From an uncultured Planctomycetaceae bacterium (GTDB lineage: Bacteria; Planctomycetota; Planctomycetia; Pirellulales; Thermoguttaceae), in NCBI GenBank assembly GCA_946408825.1, contig CAMJTU010000006.1:62001-126000 (forward strand): a DNA stretch of 64,000 bases. The letters are read 5' to 3'. The translations under genes and the position numbers were made by a program. A model generated the notes under the pieces. It made no database searches. It was not told where the DNA came from and saw only the letters and a list, made by a program, of their open reading frames with translations. The first letter of the stretch is position 1. Every line of letters begins with the position of its first letter. This document shows, one piece after another, positions 36,718 to 45,317 of the stretch.

Positions 36718-36830
36718 AAGATCGCGACGGTCATAAAGAAAACGAGGGAGGCGCAGACGGAGCTCGCCGACGCGATCTGTCAGACGACGGAACAAGCGCT
36801 CCGCGAAACGCTCGAGGACGCGGCGAAAAA

Positions 36831-37133
36831 ACTTGGCGAGATATTCTGACGGCGCTTGCCTACGCGGGAGGGTCGCTCGCCGACTGGGGCGACGCGACCT
36901 ACGCGGAACTCGCCGTCGTCTCGAAAGCGCGTCGATATGAAGAATGGGACCGTGTCGTTTTCGTCGCGACGCTCGCGTTCAACTCGAACCCGTACCTCAA
37001 GAATTTCGTGGAATTCGACAATCCGTACGACGAGAAAAACGAAGAGAAAAAAGGATATAAAAAAGTCGAACTTGACGAAGTCTTCCCCGACGCCCACGAC
37101 GTCGCGAAGTCCAGCGGTCTACCGCTGGAATAA
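36831..37133 (+). CDS. Tail chaperone second part (T-like), reachable only by -1 frameshift or lost start
   Basis: The reading frame one base behind the G-like gene encodes TWRDILTALAYAGG, YAELAVVSKARRYEEWDRVVF, TLAFNSNPYLKNFVEFDNPYDE and ends at TAA 37131-37133. It matches in style the small protein that follows the chaperone in related prophages, with a repeated 'W-aromatic-charged' layout. It has no ATG, GTG or TTG start in frame near its beginning. Either it is made as a G-T fusion by -1 frameshifting, as in lambda-like tail operons, or its start was lost. The tape measure gene follows, the usual order. Its 3' end overlaps the minus-strand membrane protein gene by 15 bp. Confidence 0.5.
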   Translation, partial: TWRDILTALAYAGGSLADWGDATYAELAVVSKARRYEEWDRVVFVATLAFNSNPYLKNFVEFDNPYDEKNEEKKGYKKVELDEVFPDAHDVAKSSGLPLE

Positions 37134-37472
37134 CTTCTTTTTGAGAGCGAAGGCAAAGACGACGCAGTTGATCGTCGCGAACGCGGCGCAGATATACAAG
37201 CCTATCACGACGCCATGTCCAAAATCTTCATAAAGAGTTGGGTTTTGAGAATCCCATGGCGGCATCAATTTTCCGAACGTAAATATGAACGATAGAGACG
37301 AGAAAACAAAATATCCCAAATAACAAAAAAACGCGATTAAATATCGCTTTTTAAAGACGTTAAAAAATCCGAAAAATCCAAGCGTCGCAGGAAGCCAAGC
37401 GAAAACGCAAAACCAACAGAGAATAAAAAATACTTTTTTCAAAAACGCATATATTAAACCGGCGAGAATCAT
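37119..37472 (-). CDS. Small membrane protein in the prophage remnant
   Basis: A 117-residue, strongly hydrophobic protein with about four membrane helices, rich in Phe, Leu and Tyr. It is encoded against the direction of the surrounding tail genes and ends inside the T-like frame. No family recognised. Small, opposite-strand membrane genes in prophages are often cargo genes ('morons'). Base composition is more AT-rich than the phage genes around it. Confidence 0.55.
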   Translation of the reverse strand: MILAGLIYAFLKKVFFILCWFCVFAWLPATLGFFGFFNVFKKRYLIAFFCYLGYFVFSSLSFIFTFGKLMPPWDSQNPTLYEDFGHGVVIGLYICAAFATINCVVFAFALKKKLFQR

Positions 37473-37496
37473 TTTTTTTCACCGAAGGGTTGAGAG

Positions 37497-38303
37497 ATGA
37501 GCGAACGAATTAAGGCGGGCGAGGCTTACGTCCTCGTCTCTTGCGATAATACCGAACTGAAGAAAGGATTGCAAGAGGTCTCGCAGAGCGTCGGCGAAGC
37601 GGCGCGCGAGATTTCCGCGAAGGAAAAAGAGCTTTCGCCCAAAATAAAAATCGACGCGGAACCGATTCGAAAAGCGATCGACGACGCGCTGACAAAAGCG
37701 CAAAACGCGGCTCAAAAAGGCGCCGGATTCTTTAGAAATTTCGTCGTGACGGCAGGGGACGCGGCGCGCGCTATTTCGACCGCGATTAATTTTATTTCCG
37801 ACGCGATTGGAAGAACCGGCGACATGTTCGACAAAGCGTCGAAACGCGTCGGCGCGTCGAGCGCGACGCTCTCCGAGTACGCGTACGCCGCGCAGATGTG
37901 CGGGGCGAGCTTCGCCGACGTCGAAGGAGCGTTTAAAAAATTCTCGAAAGTCGTCGCAGGCGCGTCGCAAGGCGCGACGGAGGCGAAAACGGCGCTCGCG
38001 ACGGTCGGTCTGACGGTCGAAGATCTTAAAGGACTCTCGCCGGACGAACAGTTCGAAAAACTCGCCGGCGCCGTCGCCAGTATCTCCGACCCGACGCTCA
38101 AAGCCGCCGCCGCGATGAAAATCTTCGGCGCGAACGGAACGAGTCTTCTTCCACTTTTCGACGAAGGTTCAGACGGAATTAAAAAACTTCGTGACGAGGC
38201 TAAACGGTTAGGAGTTTCGATAGACGATTCCGCTGCGAAAATGGGCGCCGATTACGTCGACGCGACGACGCGCGCGACGGTCTTCCCGACGCTTTCATCA
38301 TGA
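37497..38303 (+). pseudogene. Phage tail tape measure protein, N-terminal fragment
   Basis: Begins at ATG 37497 with MSERIKAGEAYVLVS, then Ala/Lys/Glu-rich helical sequence. Typical tape-measure blocks follow (SAATLSEYAYAAQMCGASFADVEGAFKKF, KAAAAMKIFGANGTSLLPLF, GIKKLRDEAKRLGVSI). Tape measure proteins set tail length and normally run to 600 or more residues; this one stops at 268. The last residues (after ADYVDATTRATV) are junk from a rearrangement junction near 38280. The junction leads into a different phage gene on the opposite strand, so the gene is truncated and dead. Confidence 0.75.
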
Positions 38304-38487
38304 GCGACAGTTCTTCCGCTTCGAGTTCTTTCAGTTCTTGAACGAGCTGAACGCGCGGAATCTTTTCAGAGACGCCGTCGATCGCAATCTCGGAGAGGGC
38401 GGACGGCTCCGAGAGAACGTCGCGCAACATGCGAATCCTGTTCCTGACCGATTCGAGCCGTTCTTCTAGGACGTGGGTTAGATTCAT
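38200..38487 (-). pseudogene. Fragment of a small phage protein fused to antisense tape-measure sequence
   Basis: From ATG 38485-38487 the first about 67 residues look genuine (NLTHVLEERLESVRNRIRML, VQLVQELKELEAEELSLMM), a helical protein of the sort seen in phage head-tail modules. From about 38285 on, the frame runs antisense through the tape measure fragment and becomes an Arg/Ser-rich nonsense tail. The gene is therefore cut by the same junction that ends the tape measure gene. Confidence 0.5.
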
Positions 38488-38557
38488 TTTTCAACTCGTC
38501 TTGATTTGAACGCGTTCGTTTTTTATATTTGGCGAGACGTTACGGAAAGGAATTTTT

Positions 38558-38833
38558 ATGACGTACGAAGTTGGATTTTGGACGACGGTTTTCGTCGGAT
38601 TCTGTTCTTTTATCGCGTGCCTTATTTGCGCGAAGTTTTTCGTGCCGGATTTCGACGAAACCTCAAAACGAAGTCAGTCAAACTTTCTCTGGTTCTTCTT
38701 CGCGCCGATGGTTTTGCCGATCGTATACCTTGTCGCGGTCGGGATAAAAGTGCAGGGAATAACTCTTCGAGAAGCCATATCGATCGCGGTCGTCGTCGTC
38801 TTTGTTCTATTGATCGCGCTCCGAAAACGATGA
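38558..38833 (+). CDS. Small membrane protein, prophage remnant
   Basis: A 91-residue protein with three hydrophobic segments (about 8-28, 42-62, 68-88) and a charged loop between the first two. GGAAAGGA lies about seven bases before the ATG, a strong ribosome binding site. Family unknown. It converges with and overlaps by 27 bp the gene at 38807-39331. Confidence 0.55.
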   Translation: MTYEVGFWTTVFVGFCSFIACLICAKFFVPDFDETSKRSQSNFLWFFFAPMVLPIVYLVAVGIKVQGITLREAISIAVVVVFVLLIALRKR

Positions 38834-39331
38834 CGCGGCGTCGTTTTTCACCGCTTCAAGCGCGGACACGATAAGAGCCGCCTTTTCTTTCGTCTTTCGC
38901 CAACTCCATTTGACAAGCGCGACAACCCCTTCGGCGACGATCACGGCGACGACAATTAGGAAACAGAGAATCATTGTCGCTCGGTATTTAATCTCGTTCC
39001 ATTTTTCTTTCATTTCCGCAATTTTTCCGTCGATTCGTTTTTCGACGCGCGACATAATCGCTTCAACGGCGCCGTCTGTTAGTTTTTCGCCCAGTCTCGG
39101 ACGTTCTTCTTTTTCTTCGCCGTCGCCGTCTTGTTTGCGACGCTTTGAATCTTGCCAGCGACGGTCGGAATCGTCAAAAAAACCAACGTTGTCGGAAACC
39201 TCATAAACGGGCGGACGATTCCGAAAATCGACAGTTGGTTCGATCGGCGCGAGTAAAGGCCAATCGAACGGCGGCGTCGGCGCCGTTTGAGTCGCGTTTT
39301 TCCGAGCGTCTGAAAGCGGCTCGTCGGCCAC
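38807..39331 (-). CDS. Membrane-anchored charged protein, prophage remnant
   Basis: A 174-residue protein. The first 75 residues are proline- and acid-rich, then a charged coiled-coil-like helix (about 85-115, VEKRIDGKIAEMKEKWNEIKYR). One membrane helix follows (about 118-140), then a basic tail. No family recognised; phage spanin- or hydrolase-associated proteins share this plan, but nothing specific supports that. Confidence 0.45.
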   Translation of the reverse strand: MADEPLSDARKNATQTAPTPPFDWPLLAPIEPTVDFRNRPPVYEVSDNVGFFDDSDRRWQDSKRRKQDGDGEEKEERPRLGEKLTDGAVEAIMSRVEKRIDGKIAEMKEKWNEIKYRATMILCFLIVVAVIVAEGVVALVKWSWRKTKEKAALIVSALEAVKNDAASSFSERDQ

Positions 39332-39501
39332 GCCGTCGTTTTCTCGCGTCTCGTTTTTTAACGAGTCAAACGCGGGTTCATTTTTGGCTTAAAAAAACAA
39401 AATAGACAAAGTTTAACGATAAAAGATTATTTGTAACACTGAAAAAGCAACAACTTAGACAAGAATTTAAAAAACATCTTTCTGCGTTGTCTCGCCGAAC
39501 T

Positions 39502-39717
39502 TTACGTTTCACTTATCGACTTCCTTGCACGCCATACCCTGGCCATTCCCGCATTCGTTCCCGAGGCCGTCACGTTCCGCATGCACTCTTGAGCCTTGTC
39601 ACGTTTCTCCTCCAGCGCCGCGACCTTCTTATTCTCAGCGGTCAAGCGGGCGACGTCATATTGCACGTTATGAACTACGCCAAACTCGTCTGTGCAACCC
39701 CAAGCGCCTGTTCTATC
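39502..39717 (-). pseudogene. Decayed coiled-coil phage gene fragment
   Basis: A 71-codon minus-strand frame lacking a start at its 5' end. It reads VQYDVARLTAENKKVAALEE and then RDKAQECMRN, a heptad-like helical sequence close to phage-protein style. It is bounded upstream by a stop codon. Probably a truncated gene; it could be chance. Confidence 0.3.
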
Positions 39718-39756
39718 TTATTCGAATCGTCGACGCCCCCTAAAAGCTTGAAAATA

Positions 39757-39785
39757 AAACGGGGCGACGTATATCGCCGCCCCGT
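39757..39785 (-). terminator. Intrinsic terminator of the Gfo/Idh/MocA gene
   Basis: An 8-bp G/C stem (39759-39766 with 39778-39785), followed on the minus strand by TTTTATTTT. Confidence 0.75.
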
Positions 39786-39817
39786 ACGATTCGACAATAT
39801 GCGAATCACAACGTCTA

Positions 39818-40864
39818 TCATCCAAGTTTTACAGTTTGCCCCGTCTTTGCAGATTCATAGACTGCGCGGATAACCTCGACGCTTCGACGACCTTCATACC
39901 CGTCGACAAGCGGTCTACGCCCCTCCTCTATCGCCTCTAGAACGTCTTGGAATAACTTCGCGTGAGCCATATGACCGATCGCCGCAGGATCCGCCGCGCC
40001 GCCGCCAGTAGCCGTCTGACGACTGGTCATAGCCTCCCGAATCTCGGCGTCTTCCGGCGCTGTTTCGGCAAAATCCCACTTCACGATATCTTCCTCTTCA
40101 ATAACGGCAGAACCCTTATCGCCGGACGTTTCGATGCGTTTCAAATACCCCGGAAACGCGGCTGTCGTGGCTTCGAGTGTTCCAAACGCGCCGTTCTTAA
40201 AGCGTAACGCCGCAATCGCGACGTCTTCAACCTCAATATTCTCATGCGCGACCAGTCCCGTCAACGCCGTGACTTCTTCAACGTCGCCCATAAGCCAAAG
40301 TAACAAATCGACGCTATGAATAGCTTGGTTCATCAACGCGCCGCCGCCGTCAAGTTTCCATGTGCCACGCCATGCGCCGCTATCGTAGTATTGCTGGGTG
40401 CGGAACCACTTGACAATCGCGTCCCCAAGAGTCAACTTACCAAATCGTCCCGCGTCAATCGCAGTCTTGAGACGACGGCTCGAGTCGTGGAATCGACTCG
40501 GGAAAATTGTCGCAAGCGTCACGCCAGCCTCTTCACACGTTCTGATGATCTCGTCGCAACGTTCAGTCGTAACCTCTAGCGGCTTCTCAACGACGACATG
40601 TTTGCCTGCCCGCGCTGCGGCAACCGCCGGTTCGAGATGTGCGCCTGAAGGCGCGCAGATCGTCACAATCTGAATCTCGGGATCAGCAAGAAACTCTTTA
40701 AGTTCGGCGTATGCTTTACAACCGAACTCCTGCGCATATCGTTCCGCCGCAATCGGTAGATAGTCGTAACAAGCGACCAACTCGGCGCCAATTTCGCGAA
40801 TAGCGCGCGCATGAAAACGCGAAATCATACCGCAACCAATTACGCCAAATTTTTTAACTTTCAT
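39818..40864 (-). CDS. Gfo/Idh/MocA-family NAD(P)-dependent oxidoreductase
   Basis: A 348-residue cytoplasmic dehydrogenase. The Rossmann start is KKFGVIGCGMISRFHARAI (GxGxxxxxH), then CAPSGAHLEPAVAAARAGKHVVVEKPLEV with the catalytic EKP Lys near residue 98. The C-terminal half has GGGALMNQAIHSVDLLLWLMGDVEEV, including the catalytic-site His of the family. It oxidises a hydroxyl of a sugar or inositol-like substrate; planctomycetes carry many of these. It is the first intact chromosomal gene right of the prophage remnant, with its own terminator. Confidence 0.9.
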   Translation of the reverse strand: MKVKKFGVIGCGMISRFHARAIREIGAELVACYDYLPIAAERYAQEFGCKAYAELKEFLADPEIQIVTICAPSGAHLEPAVAAARAGKHVVVEKPLEVTTERCDEIIRTCEEAGVTLATIFPSRFHDSSRRLKTAIDAGRFGKLTLGDAIVKWFRTQQYYDSGAWRGTWKLDGGGALMNQAIHSVDLLLWLMGDVEEVTALTGLVAHENIEVEDVAIAALRFKNGAFGTLEATTAAFPGYLKRIETSGDKGSAVIEEEDIVKWDFAETAPEDAEIREAMTSRQTATGGGAADPAAIGHMAHAKLFQDVLEAIEEGRRPLVDGYEGRRSVEVIRAVYESAKTGQTVKLG

Positions 40865-41349
40865 CTCAATTTCTACTTTCCTTGTTAAAAACGTCGCTTT
40901 ACGGACACAGACAGAGGGGAATTTAATTCGCGAAAACCTACCTTTTCCCTAACCATTCCTCAACATCAAGACTGGCATGGGTCTTTCTCACTTGAAATGA
41001 GACGCGTCGCCTTACGGGTTCTTGTATGTTTAGCGTCTGAATCGTGCAAAAAGGTAATCGCGTTCTCCTCTCTACGCCAATCGTTATACCTAATTCTACG
41101 CTCGAATTCAAGAAAAATAAGGCGGGGCTGAAGTTCTAAGAATCGTCCAAGGGCATGAGCCGTTTTAATTGATAAAACCGTTATTATCTGCAGACTTTTC
41201 TTTAATGAGTTATAGGCGGCGCGTCGATAGAAGGAAATAGGAAGCTCTTTGCGCATGAATTGTACGCAAAGTTGGCTTTTGTAGCGTCATTTGTTACCCC
41301 CCCGAAACGAAATCGGTAAACGCGCCCTTATTCGGGAAAGTCGGTCACG
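40865..41349. other. Intergenic region upstream of the giant secreted protein
   Basis: A 485-bp divergent spacer. A 96-codon minus-strand frame (40966-41256) exists but has no ribosome binding site, no recognisable domain and an Arg-rich composition, so I do not call it. No hairpin with T-run was found. Confidence 0.5.
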
Positions 41350-44300
41350 ATGAATAGGTTGAAGGTTAGGAAACTCGTCATGGACGGTAAACTTCGTTAT
41401 GCGGCGATCTGTTGCGTTCTTGGACTCTGCGGACTTGCAGTCGCTGCGGACGGAGGCCGTGTCGAAAACGCGTCCGAAACAAAAAACGCCGAGTATACCC
41501 CGCTACCTCAGGAAGTGTCGCGAAAAAGTCTCGCCGATATTCTCGGATTCGATCCAGTCGAGGTTGACGCAAGTCGTGAACGCATTAAGCCAATTCAGAA
41601 ACCGATTCAAAAGCCTCGACCGCCTAAAAAACAAGACGCGGTAAGTCGTTACGAAGCGGAACTCCTCGCTGATCGTCGTGTTCCATACGGCGTCATGCGA
41701 ACGCTTCGTGGCGCGCAACGAAGTCAAAACGCTCCTGCCACGCAAACGACTCAATCAAACAACGAGAAGAACGGAACAGTCGCAACAAGCGACGCCCCCA
41801 AAGGCGCGTTGTTTGTCGAAATAAACCAAGATCAGGACGGAAATCTACCTGCCGTCGTCACAGTTGAGACTCCGCCAAACGAAGGTTCTGACGGCGGCAA
41901 ATCGAACGTCGCCGGGTCAAAGAATAAAGAATCGACAAACGTCGATTACCCTCAAAGACCGGTCAATTTTAAGGACGGCGCGTTCAATTCTAACGCCTAT
42001 AAGAACGACGAAGAAGTCGAGGCAGTTATATCAAAACGCGAAAATGAAACGCTCGAACTCGACGACGTTGAAGAGTTCGCTCAAGACGCTGATCCACGCG
42101 TCCGTGACGAGGAAGACGACGCGCTTGAAGAAGACGCGTTTGAACCGCCCGTCGCCGACGCCGAGGATTCCTCCGTCGCAACTCTTCAAGACGAATGCTA
42201 CGCCGCGCTCGACCCCTACGCTTCCCTTTTCATAGCCTATGAACCAACCTATGACTGGACCGAATCTATCCTAGAATATATCGATTCGATTCTTACTTCA
42301 ATCGAAGAATCGCCTGAACAAACCAGAGCGCTCGTTGACGAACTCAAACGCAAAACGCAAGAAGCGGACGAGATTAAGGTTAAACTAGAAAAAGCGGATA
42401 AGCTTGAACGGGCAAGTCGCGATCCATGGAACGGCGGCGAACAGCCGAAACTTTGTGCGCGCTATACCCTTTCGCAAAGGCTTGAACTCGTAGAAACCTT
42501 CAAGAGCGCGCTTGAAAGACGAGTTTTCCTTTGGCGTCACGCCGCTGATTATTTCGCAGCCCGTAATCGTGGGGAACTGCGCGAATCTCAAGAACTTGCA
42601 CGACCTGAGTTAGAACTGTTGCTCAAGACGACTCGCGACGTTCGTAGCTTTTTCGGCGACGACGCAAATGGCAAAAGTTGGCGCGCAAGCTTCGACGTCG
42701 ACGCGGTAGCGACCGAAATTGAGCAGGCGCTCGAGTTGCCCCCAACCCCTTCGCCAAGCGTTGCGATCCAAAGTCACGCGGGACAATCCGACTCTGTTGG
42801 GTACCTTGGAAAACTAGCGTATTCGATCCCCGCCGACTCTTATCTTGATCAAGCGCTTGAAGAAGAAACCAAAGCGAATTCTGATATCGAAAAAGAACGT
42901 GAACGTCGTATGACGTTTCTTCAGGATCGAATCAACGCAATTGCGTATAAAATCGAAAAAACGCCGATGACGACGGAACAACGTCGCGTTTTTCAACGTC
43001 CGGCGACTGCGACTTGGGCCAATATGATTCTCGGACTCGCCGGCGACCAGCTTAACGGAATGCCGCTACTTATCGCGTTTGAAAGATATGAACGCATTGG
43101 CGGAGGCCACGCAGGTCGCGCGCTTCAGCAACTGGCTCTAAGAATGACGACGTCGCAATCGGAAGCGTGTCGACTCTATGGGCGTGCGATCGACGTCGTC
43201 TACGACAATCCAAATGTCAAGGCGTACGTCTCTGAAGCATTAATAAATCGTCTGCTCCCCGTCCGCGATCCAGAATTTGAGGTTGTTCAAGAGACTGTGC
43301 TCAACAACCCCGTCGTAGGACGCCGCCGTGTCGACACTCAAGTTTCAATTCAGCTCGTTCCCGATCCCAACAGACTGCTCATGTCGCTCACAATCAACGG
43401 ACGTATGAGCGCAAATACGAGTAGCGCCGTCATGAGCGCAAAACTGTACAACGAGAGCTACGCGAACTATGTCGGACGCAAAACGCTCGAATGGCGCGAT
43501 TCTGGGATCGTATACTCTCCAGCGTCTGTCAACGCTAGCTCGGCAGCGCGGCTCAACGCGGTCGAAACGGACGTCGACTTCATGCCGATTGTCGGCGATT
43601 TAGCGCGGGGGCTCACAAGAACCCAGTATGAATCCCGTCAAGGCGAGATCGAACGCGAAACGCGCGAGAAGGTTATTCAGCAAACTCGCACACGCTTTGA
43701 CAAAGAAGCCAACGAACGATTCGACGCAGTCAACGCGCGGCTTCGTACAGGCTTCTTTCGCAACATGTCAAACCTCGGACTGTCGTTGAGAACGCAACGT
43801 TCGCGGACGACAGACGACTGGCTCCTTGCGTCGCTTCGATTCGGAGCAGATTATGCGCTGGGGTGCCAAGCTACGGAACCTCCGACTTTGCCAGGCGCGT
43901 TCGCCGATATTAAAGTACATGAATCTGCGATTAATTCGTTCCTCACGCAACTCGAATTTGCCGGTAAAACGTTCACCCCCCGCCAAGCGCTTGATTACAT
44001 CGCGGATCGTTTGAACAAGCCTAATTTGAAGAAGGTGGAAATCGAGGAATCGGAATTAAGCTTTACATTCGCGAAATCAGACCCTATTACGACACGCTTC
44101 TTTGAGGATCGTATATGCCTAGTCCTGAGGTTTTCAAATCTCTCGCTCGGTCAGAAGAGCTGGGACGACGTCGAAACGGAAATAGCGTATCGTCCGTCCA
44201 CTTCAGAAGACGGCGCTCCGACTTTTGTCCGCGACGGTTCGATTGAACTTTTCGGACCCGCAAGCGTAATGGAACAAATTCCAATCAGAGCGGTCTTCGC

Positions 44301-44472
44301 GAAAATATTCCCAGCCCAGAAATCGCTCGATCTCCGTGCAGAACTCCTCAATCGCGACGAACGTTTCGCAGGGCTTGCGCTAGGGTTGTGTCGCGTATCA
44401 AGAGGCTGGTTCGCAATCTCCGTCGTTAAAGACGCAAACTTCCGCCAGGAGTTGGAAAAGACTTGGCTGTAG
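41350..44472 (+). CDS. Large secreted protein of a planctomycete-type family, function unknown
   Basis: A 1040-residue protein. Met11 (ATG 41380) directly precedes a signal peptide (residues about 15-33, LCGLAVAA) and is an alternative start. Residues 40-290 are low-complexity: Pro/Lys segments, then a long Asp/Glu-rich stretch. From about 300 to 560 are helical, charged repeats (ESPEQTRALVDELKRKTQEA). The C-terminal 430 residues look structured: a beta-rich part (VSIQLVPDPNRLLMSLTINGRM), then a helical Arg/Glu segment (ETREKVIQQTRTRFDKEANERFD). Last comes a beta-like end. This order recalls large hypothetical secreted proteins common in planctomycetes (recollection). It may be a structural envelope or surface protein. 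Confidence 0.65.
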   Translation: MNRLKVRKLVMDGKLRYAAICCVLGLCGLAVAADGGRVENASETKNAEYTPLPQEVSRKSLADILGFDPVEVDASRERIKPIQKPIQKPRPPKKQDAVSRYEAELLADRRVPYGVMRTLRGAQRSQNAPATQTTQSNNEKNGTVATSDAPKGALFVEINQDQDGNLPAVVTVETPPNEGSDGGKSNVAGSKNKESTNVDYPQRPVNFKDGAFNSNAYKNDEEVEAVISKRENETLELDDVEEFAQDADPRVRDEEDDALEEDAFEPPVADAEDSSVATLQDECYAALDPYASLFIAYEPTYDWTESILEYIDSILTSIEESPEQTRALVDELKRKTQEADEIKVKLEKADKLERASRDPWNGGEQPKLCARYTLSQRLELVETFKSALERRVFLWRHAADYFAARNRGELRESQELARPELELLLKTTRDVRSFFGDDANGKSWRASFDVDAVATEIEQALELPPTPSPSVAIQSHAGQSDSVGYLGKLAYSIPADSYLDQALEEETKANSDIEKERERRMTFLQDRINAIAYKIEKTPMTTEQRRVFQRPATATWANMILGLAGDQLNGMPLLIAFERYERIGGGHAGRALQQLALRMTTSQSEACRLYGRAIDVVYDNPNVKAYVSEALINRLLPVRDPEFEVVQETVLNNPVVGRRRVDTQVSIQLVPDPNRLLMSLTINGRMSANTSSAVMSAKLYNESYANYVGRKTLEWRDSGIVYSPASVNASSAARLNAVETDVDFMPIVGDLARGLTRTQYESRQGEIERETREKVIQQTRTRFDKEANERFDAVNARLRTGFFRNMSNLGLSLRTQRSRTTDDWLLASLRFGADYALGCQATEPPTLPGAFADIKVHESAINSFLTQLEFAGKTFTPRQALDYIADRLNKPNLKKVEIEESELSFTFAKSDPITTRFFEDRICLVLRFSNLSLGQKSWDDVETEIAYRPSTSEDGAPTFVRDGSIELFGPASVMEQIPIRAVFAKIFPAQKSLDLRAELLNRDERFAGLALGLCRVSRGWFAISVVKDANFRQELEKTWL

Positions 44473-44543
44473 TTTAGGCGGCAAGTCGCATTTGAGCGTT
44501 AAACGCCTGTTCGGCGGATTTACGACGACATGAGTCGTCCCTA

Positions 44544-45317
44544 TTACAGTCCAGAGTAGTCGAGGAAGAGATATTTGCGATCTTCAGGATTGTCAATAAA
44601 GACTTTGTGATGGTTCGTCCCCTGATAGACAAGTTCTCCTTCACGATAAACGCAAAGCGTTGTCAACGGAACAGTTTTCCAAACAAAACCGTCAAGAGGA
44701 ACCGTCGCAAAAACAAGTCCGCCAGAAATCTCTTTGTAGTGCAACGAATCCCGCATATTCATATGAACATAAAGGTATTCGCCGTCGTAAAAGATCAGGT
44801 TGAGTTTATTGCCCTCAGAAAGTTCGGAAACAACACGATCCGTAAGCTCAAAACGTTCAAGACACGAAGGATAGCGTTCCTCTCTCGTTACGAAGGCGTT
44901 TATCGTTTCGACGACATGACATAAAACTCGCTCGCTGTCCGTTCCGCCGTCTTGGACATAAACGTAACGTCCTAAATTCGAACCGTTGAAAATAGTTCCG
45001 TTATGAATTAGAGTCCACGTACGTTCCGACGCGTCGCGACGAGCGAACGGATGACAATTCTCATATTCAAGACTTCCGACCGTCGCAAAGCGAATGTGCG
45101 CCAAGAGAATCTTCTCGATAATCGGCGCGCGCAAACGATTCGACAGATAGCGACTCGTCGCAGAGTTCTCAGGTTCCTTCTCTAGATGAACCTCTGCTCC
45201 GTCGAACGTCGCAATTCCCCAACCGTTCGGGTGTTCCGTTCCGTGCGCGAAGAATTTGCGAAGATATTCGTTGACAGGGGTTTTCTGGTTCGAGCAAATG
45301 GCAAATAATTCGCACAT
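44544..45317 (-). CDS. Class II (Ntn) glutamine amidotransferase-like gamma-glutamyl hydrolase (EgtC/Dug3/YafJ type)
   Basis: A 257-residue protein beginning MCELFAICSN, with Cys2 as the N-terminal nucleophile after Met removal. It has NGWGIATF, AHIRFATVG (family Arg) and NCHPFARR, then WTLIHNGTIF. This is a class II amidotransferase domain without a synthase partner. Known free-standing relatives cut gamma-glutamyl bonds: Dug3 in glutathione breakdown and EgtC in ergothioneine synthesis. Its ATG overlaps the TAA of the glutamate-cysteine ligase (TAATG), and an AGGAGG lies inside that gene, so translation is coupled. This suggests it acts on a gamma-Glu-Cys-derived product. Confidence 0.8.
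   Translation of the reverse strand: MCELFAICSNQKTPVNEYLRKFFAHGTEHPNGWGIATFDGAEVHLEKEPENSATSRYLSNRLRAPIIEKILLAHIRFATVGSLEYENCHPFARRDASERTWTLIHNGTIFNGSNLGRYVYVQDGGTDSERVLCHVVETINAFVTREERYPSCLERFELTDRVVSELSEGNKLNLIFYDGEYLYVHMNMRDSLHYKEISGGLVFATVPLDGFVWKTVPLTTLCVYREGELVYQGTNHHKVFIDNPEDRKYLFLDYSGL

Larger units (their letters stand above)
39332..39817. other. AT-rich spacer and phage remnant at the right edge of the first island
   Basis: Bases about 39385-39485 are markedly AT-rich and hold no gene. A minus-strand fragment follows at 39502-39717 (separate entry), then a terminator. The overlapping plus-strand frame 39487-39873 runs through the terminator and is unlikely to be real. Confidence 0.5.

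Noticed and set aside
35226..39817. att direct repeat of the tRNA-Ala 3' end
   Set aside because: I searched by eye for the T-arm and acceptor sequence to the right of the tRNA and did not find it; the right boundary is probably deleted.
39487..39873. 128-codon plus-strand frame at the right edge of the first remnant
   Set aside because: It reads through a minus-strand terminator and into the Gfo/Idh gene; composition is not protein-like.
40966..41256. 96-codon minus-strand frame in the 485-bp spacer
   Set aside because: No ribosome binding site, no domain, Arg-rich; could not be supported.
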